From NCBI GenBank assembly GCA_905236535.1, contig CAJOQN010000072.1:1-7833 (forward strand): a stretch of 7,833 nucleotides of DNA, read 5' to 3'. Made by a program: the position numbers and the translations under genes. Source of the DNA: an uncultured Bacilli bacterium (GTDB taxonomy: Bacteria > Bacillota_I > Bacilli_A > RFN20 > CAG-826). The notes below the pieces were generated by a model. That model did no database searches. It was not told the origin of the DNA and worked only from the letters and a program-made list of their open reading frames with translations. This document shows, one piece after another, positions 6,443 to 7,833 of this stretch; the stretch's first letter is position 1; every line of letters starts with the position of its first letter.

Positions 6443-7026
6443 TAAAAGATATTGATATTGCTGTTTCGTGTTTAAAAAAAGGCGGAGTAATAGCTTTCCC
6501 AACTGAAACCGTGATGGGTTTAGCGGTTATCTTTGATAACGAAGAAGCTTATCATCGTTTAAATTCAATCAAGAGAAGACCAGAAGATAAACCTTACACG
6601 ATGATGGTTCATTCTATTGATGTGATAGGCAATTATGCCTTCATTGATGATAGATATAAAAAATTAATTCAAACTTTTATGCCTGGCTCATTAACTATAT
6701 TGCTAAAAGCTAAGGATAATGTTCCTGATTGGGTAACTCATAACACTGGAATAATTGGTATTAGAATTCCTAATAATGATGTGGCCTTAAATCTATTAAA
6801 CGCTTTGGAGTTACCTATTCTTGTTCCAAGTGCGAATCGAAGTGGCAAACCACCACTTAAAAATAGTGATGAAGTCAAAAAAGAATTTGAAGATGAATTA
6901 GATTATGTCATTCCTGGCGAATGTCAAAGTGGAGTTCCATCCACAATTGTTGATTTAACGGGGGATGAGTTTAAAATTATTAGAGAAGGTTCTATAACCT
7001 TAGAGATGATTAAAGGAGCTCTTTAG
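6439..7026 (+). CDS. tsaC: L-threonylcarbamoyladenylate synthase, short TsaC/YrdC form
   Basis: The enzyme makes threonylcarbamoyl-AMP from threonine, bicarbonate and ATP. That product is then used by TsaB/TsaD to form t6A37 in tRNAs that read ANN codons. The 195-residue protein is a single YrdC domain, the TsaC form, without the C-terminal Sua5 domain found in the longer B. subtilis YwlC. Motifs are PTETVMG (21-27), KRRPEDKP (45-52), SANRSG (131-136) and PSTIVDL (167-173). The first motif is usually PTETVYGLG; here Met26 replaces the Tyr, and Ala29 replaces the last Gly. The gene begins in an ATGA overlap with prmC and ends at TAG directly before the rpiB ATG. Position in a prfA-prmC-tsaC-rpiB order matches the ywlC region of B. 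subtilis. The TsaC identity is firm; activity is inferred from the family. Confidence 0.94.
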   Translation: MIKDIDIAVSCLKKGGVIAFPTETVMGLAVIFDNEEAYHRLNSIKRRPEDKPYTMMVHSIDVIGNYAFIDDRYKKLIQTFMPGSLTILLKAKDNVPDWVTHNTGIIGIRIPNNDVALNLLNALELPILVPSANRSGKPPLKNSDEVKKEFEDELDYVIPGECQSGVPSTIVDLTGDEFKIIREGSITLEMIKGAL

Positions 7027-7467
7027 ATGAAAGTTGCAATTGGAAACGATCATGGCGGATTGGAATATAAGAATCTTTTAATAGAGCATTTAAAAGCTTT
7101 AGGACATGAAGTTATTAATGTTGGAACTGATACTTTAGATTCTTGTCATTATCCAATCTTTGCGAAAAAAGTTGCAGACCTTGTGTCTTTAAAAGAAGCC
7201 GATTTAGGTGTTCTCGTTTGCACGAGTGGTGAAGGTGTTTGCATTGCCGCTAATAAAGTCAAAGGTGTTAGATGTGGAATTGCTTATAATGACGAAGTCA
7301 GCCATCTTATGGTCGAACATAACAACGCTAATGTCATTGCTTTTGGACAAAAGTTTATGGAATATCAAGACGTCGAAAGACGTTTGGACATCTTCCTAAA
7401 TGCTAAATTTATGGGCGGTCGTCACGAAACAAGAGTTAATTTAATCACCGAAATAGAAAATAAATAA
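7027..7467 (+). CDS. rpiB: Ribose-5-phosphate isomerase B
   Basis: RpiB interconverts ribose 5-phosphate and ribulose 5-phosphate in the non-oxidative pentose phosphate pathway. The 146-residue length and fold pattern fit the RpiB/LacA/LacB family. The N-terminus has the substrate-binding NDHGG (7-11). The catalytic-loop segment VCTSGEGVC is at 64-72, with Cys65 at the position of the E. coli catalytic cysteine. IAANKVKGVRC follows (73-83), then HNNANVIAFG (98-107) and GGRH near the C-terminus. E. coli-type enzymes usually read CGTGIGMS in the loop. The CTSGEG form here differs at several positions, but Glu69 does not align with the catalytic Glu75 of mycobacterial RpiB, so the cysteine type is favoured. 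LacA/LacB are less likely, as they lack this cysteine loop and come as pairs. The ATG follows the tsaC stop with no gap, with AAAGGAG (7012-7018) as SD. It is the last gene before the terminator. Confidence 0.94.
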   Translation: MKVAIGNDHGGLEYKNLLIEHLKALGHEVINVGTDTLDSCHYPIFAKKVADLVSLKEADLGVLVCTSGEGVCIAANKVKGVRCGIAYNDEVSHLMVEHNNANVIAFGQKFMEYQDVERRLDIFLNAKFMGGRHETRVNLITEIENK

Positions 7468-7494
7468 AAAAATTTTTACTAAAATGAACCAAAA

Positions 7495-7525
7495 TCTCCC
7501 TATTCATATATAGGGGGACTTTTTG
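7495..7525 (+). terminator. Rho-independent terminator of the prfA operon
   Basis: TCTCCCTAT (7495-7503) pairs with ATAGGGGGA (7510-7518), nine pairs including one G-T, with a 6-base loop. CTTTTTG follows, giving the T tract. It lies 27 bases after the rpiB stop and 28 before the comFA ATG, so it separates the two transcription units. The rest of the 86-bp gap at 7468-7553 is A-rich and I see no convincing promoter in it. Confidence 0.85.
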
Positions 7526-7553
7526 TTTAAGCTTCAAAAACAAAGAAACAAAA

Positions 7554-7833
7554 ATGAATAATCATCCTTTATTTGTTTGTCCAGTTTGTGGAAATACCGA
7601 TACTCATTCTATTGGATATCTAAATGGCAAACCATATTCCGTAAATGTATCTCTTTTCGTGGTGAAGAGATTGAACACAAAGAGTCTTATCCAAAGAAAG
7701 CACCTATACACCTTGAATATGAACTATCTCCTGAACAAAAAGAACTTTCCGATAAACTCGTTGAGAACTATAAGAAGGGAATAGATAGCTTGGTATATGC
7801 TGTGTGTGGATCTGGCAAAACTGAAATAGTAAT
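7554..7833 (+). pseudogene. comFA: comFA (DNA-uptake ATPase), frameshifted and cut by the window edge
   Basis: ComFA is a DEAD-box-like ATPase that helps pull single-stranded DNA through the membrane during natural transformation. From the ATG at 7554 the first 28 codons carry CPVCGN (C9, C12) and GYLNGKPY, the start of its zinc finger. That frame then loses similarity and stops at TAG 7782-7784 (76 aa). The frame beginning at 7640 continues the family sequence to the window edge: RKCISFRGEE, an LSPEQKELSDKL helix, then AVCGSGKTE, the Walker A loop of ComFA. One base lost in the codon after GKPY explains the break: TGC becoming TC would convert the expected C-R-K-C pair into R-K-C. The downstream frame is intact, so the change is recent or a sequencing error. 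No clear SD precedes the ATG, only an A-rich leader. No standard slippery heptamer is at the break, so programmed frameshifting is unlikely. Confidence 0.85.

Noticed and set aside
6440..6445. TGA then TAA at the end of prmC, tested as TGA-for-Trp recoding
   Set aside because: Readthrough would add only one residue, so this junction is uninformative. The Trp codons examined are TGG and no gene has internal TGA, so the standard code is the simpler reading.
7208..7399. 63-codon open frame inside rpiB
   Set aside because: It is an out-of-frame shadow of rpiB with no SD and no recognisable motif.
7466..7477. A7T5 block after the rpiB stop, considered as a terminator hairpin
   Set aside because: The self-complementary A/T run has no room for a loop and no G/C stem. 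The GC-rich hairpin at 7495-7518 is the better terminator.
7484..7513. Nine-codon ORF overlapping the terminator, considered as a leader peptide
   Set aside because: It has no SD, no run of regulatory codons, and overlaps the hairpin by chance. Nothing suggests attenuation.

Overview
The window comes from a low-GC, Firmicutes-related bacterium. The gene order, strong Shine-Dalgarno (SD) sites, A/T-rich codons and compact overlapping genes fit a member of Bacilli, Erysipelotrichia or a Mollicutes-like lineage (for example Acholeplasma, Izemoplasma or RF39-type). It appears to use the standard code: the four tryptophans I located (in dnaX, tmk, prfA and tsaC) are all TGG, no coding frame contains an internal TGA, and prmC ends at TGA. 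That argues against Mycoplasma or Spiroplasma. I cannot name the species.

Two operons diverge from a 131-bp A/T-rich region at 4409-4539. The leftward operon is dnaX - ybaB - recR - tmk - holB - ricT (last gene partial). It encodes the clamp-loader tau and delta-prime subunits, a nucleoid-associated protein, a recombination mediator, thymidylate kinase, and probably a RicT/PSP1-domain protein. The rightward operon is prfA - prmC - tsaC - rpiB. It encodes release factor 1, the methyltransferase that modifies its GGQ motif, the enzyme making threonylcarbamoyl-AMP for tRNA t6A, and ribose-5-phosphate isomerase B. A hairpin with a T tract at about 7495-7525 ends this operon.

Right of the terminator, at 7554-7833, is the 5' part of a comFA gene (DNA-uptake ATPase). 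Its zinc-finger start is in one frame, and the rest, through the Walker A motif, is in another. One missing base at about 7638-7640 explains this and also removes the expected third zinc cysteine.

Nearly every gene junction is an overlap or a gap of 0-10 nt, with each SD inside the upstream gene, so translation is probably coupled along both operons. The sporulation genes that interrupt these clusters in Bacillus subtilis (bofA, spoIIR) are absent here.

Most of the window is ordinary housekeeping DNA, and I see no new defence or mobile system. The points most worth checking are the comFA frameshift, a possible dnaX slippage site (A6 run plus hairpin) that would give a gamma-like short form, a clamp-binding-like pentapeptide in the DnaX linker, and two start sites (dnaX, tmk) best placed downstream of the longest possible start.
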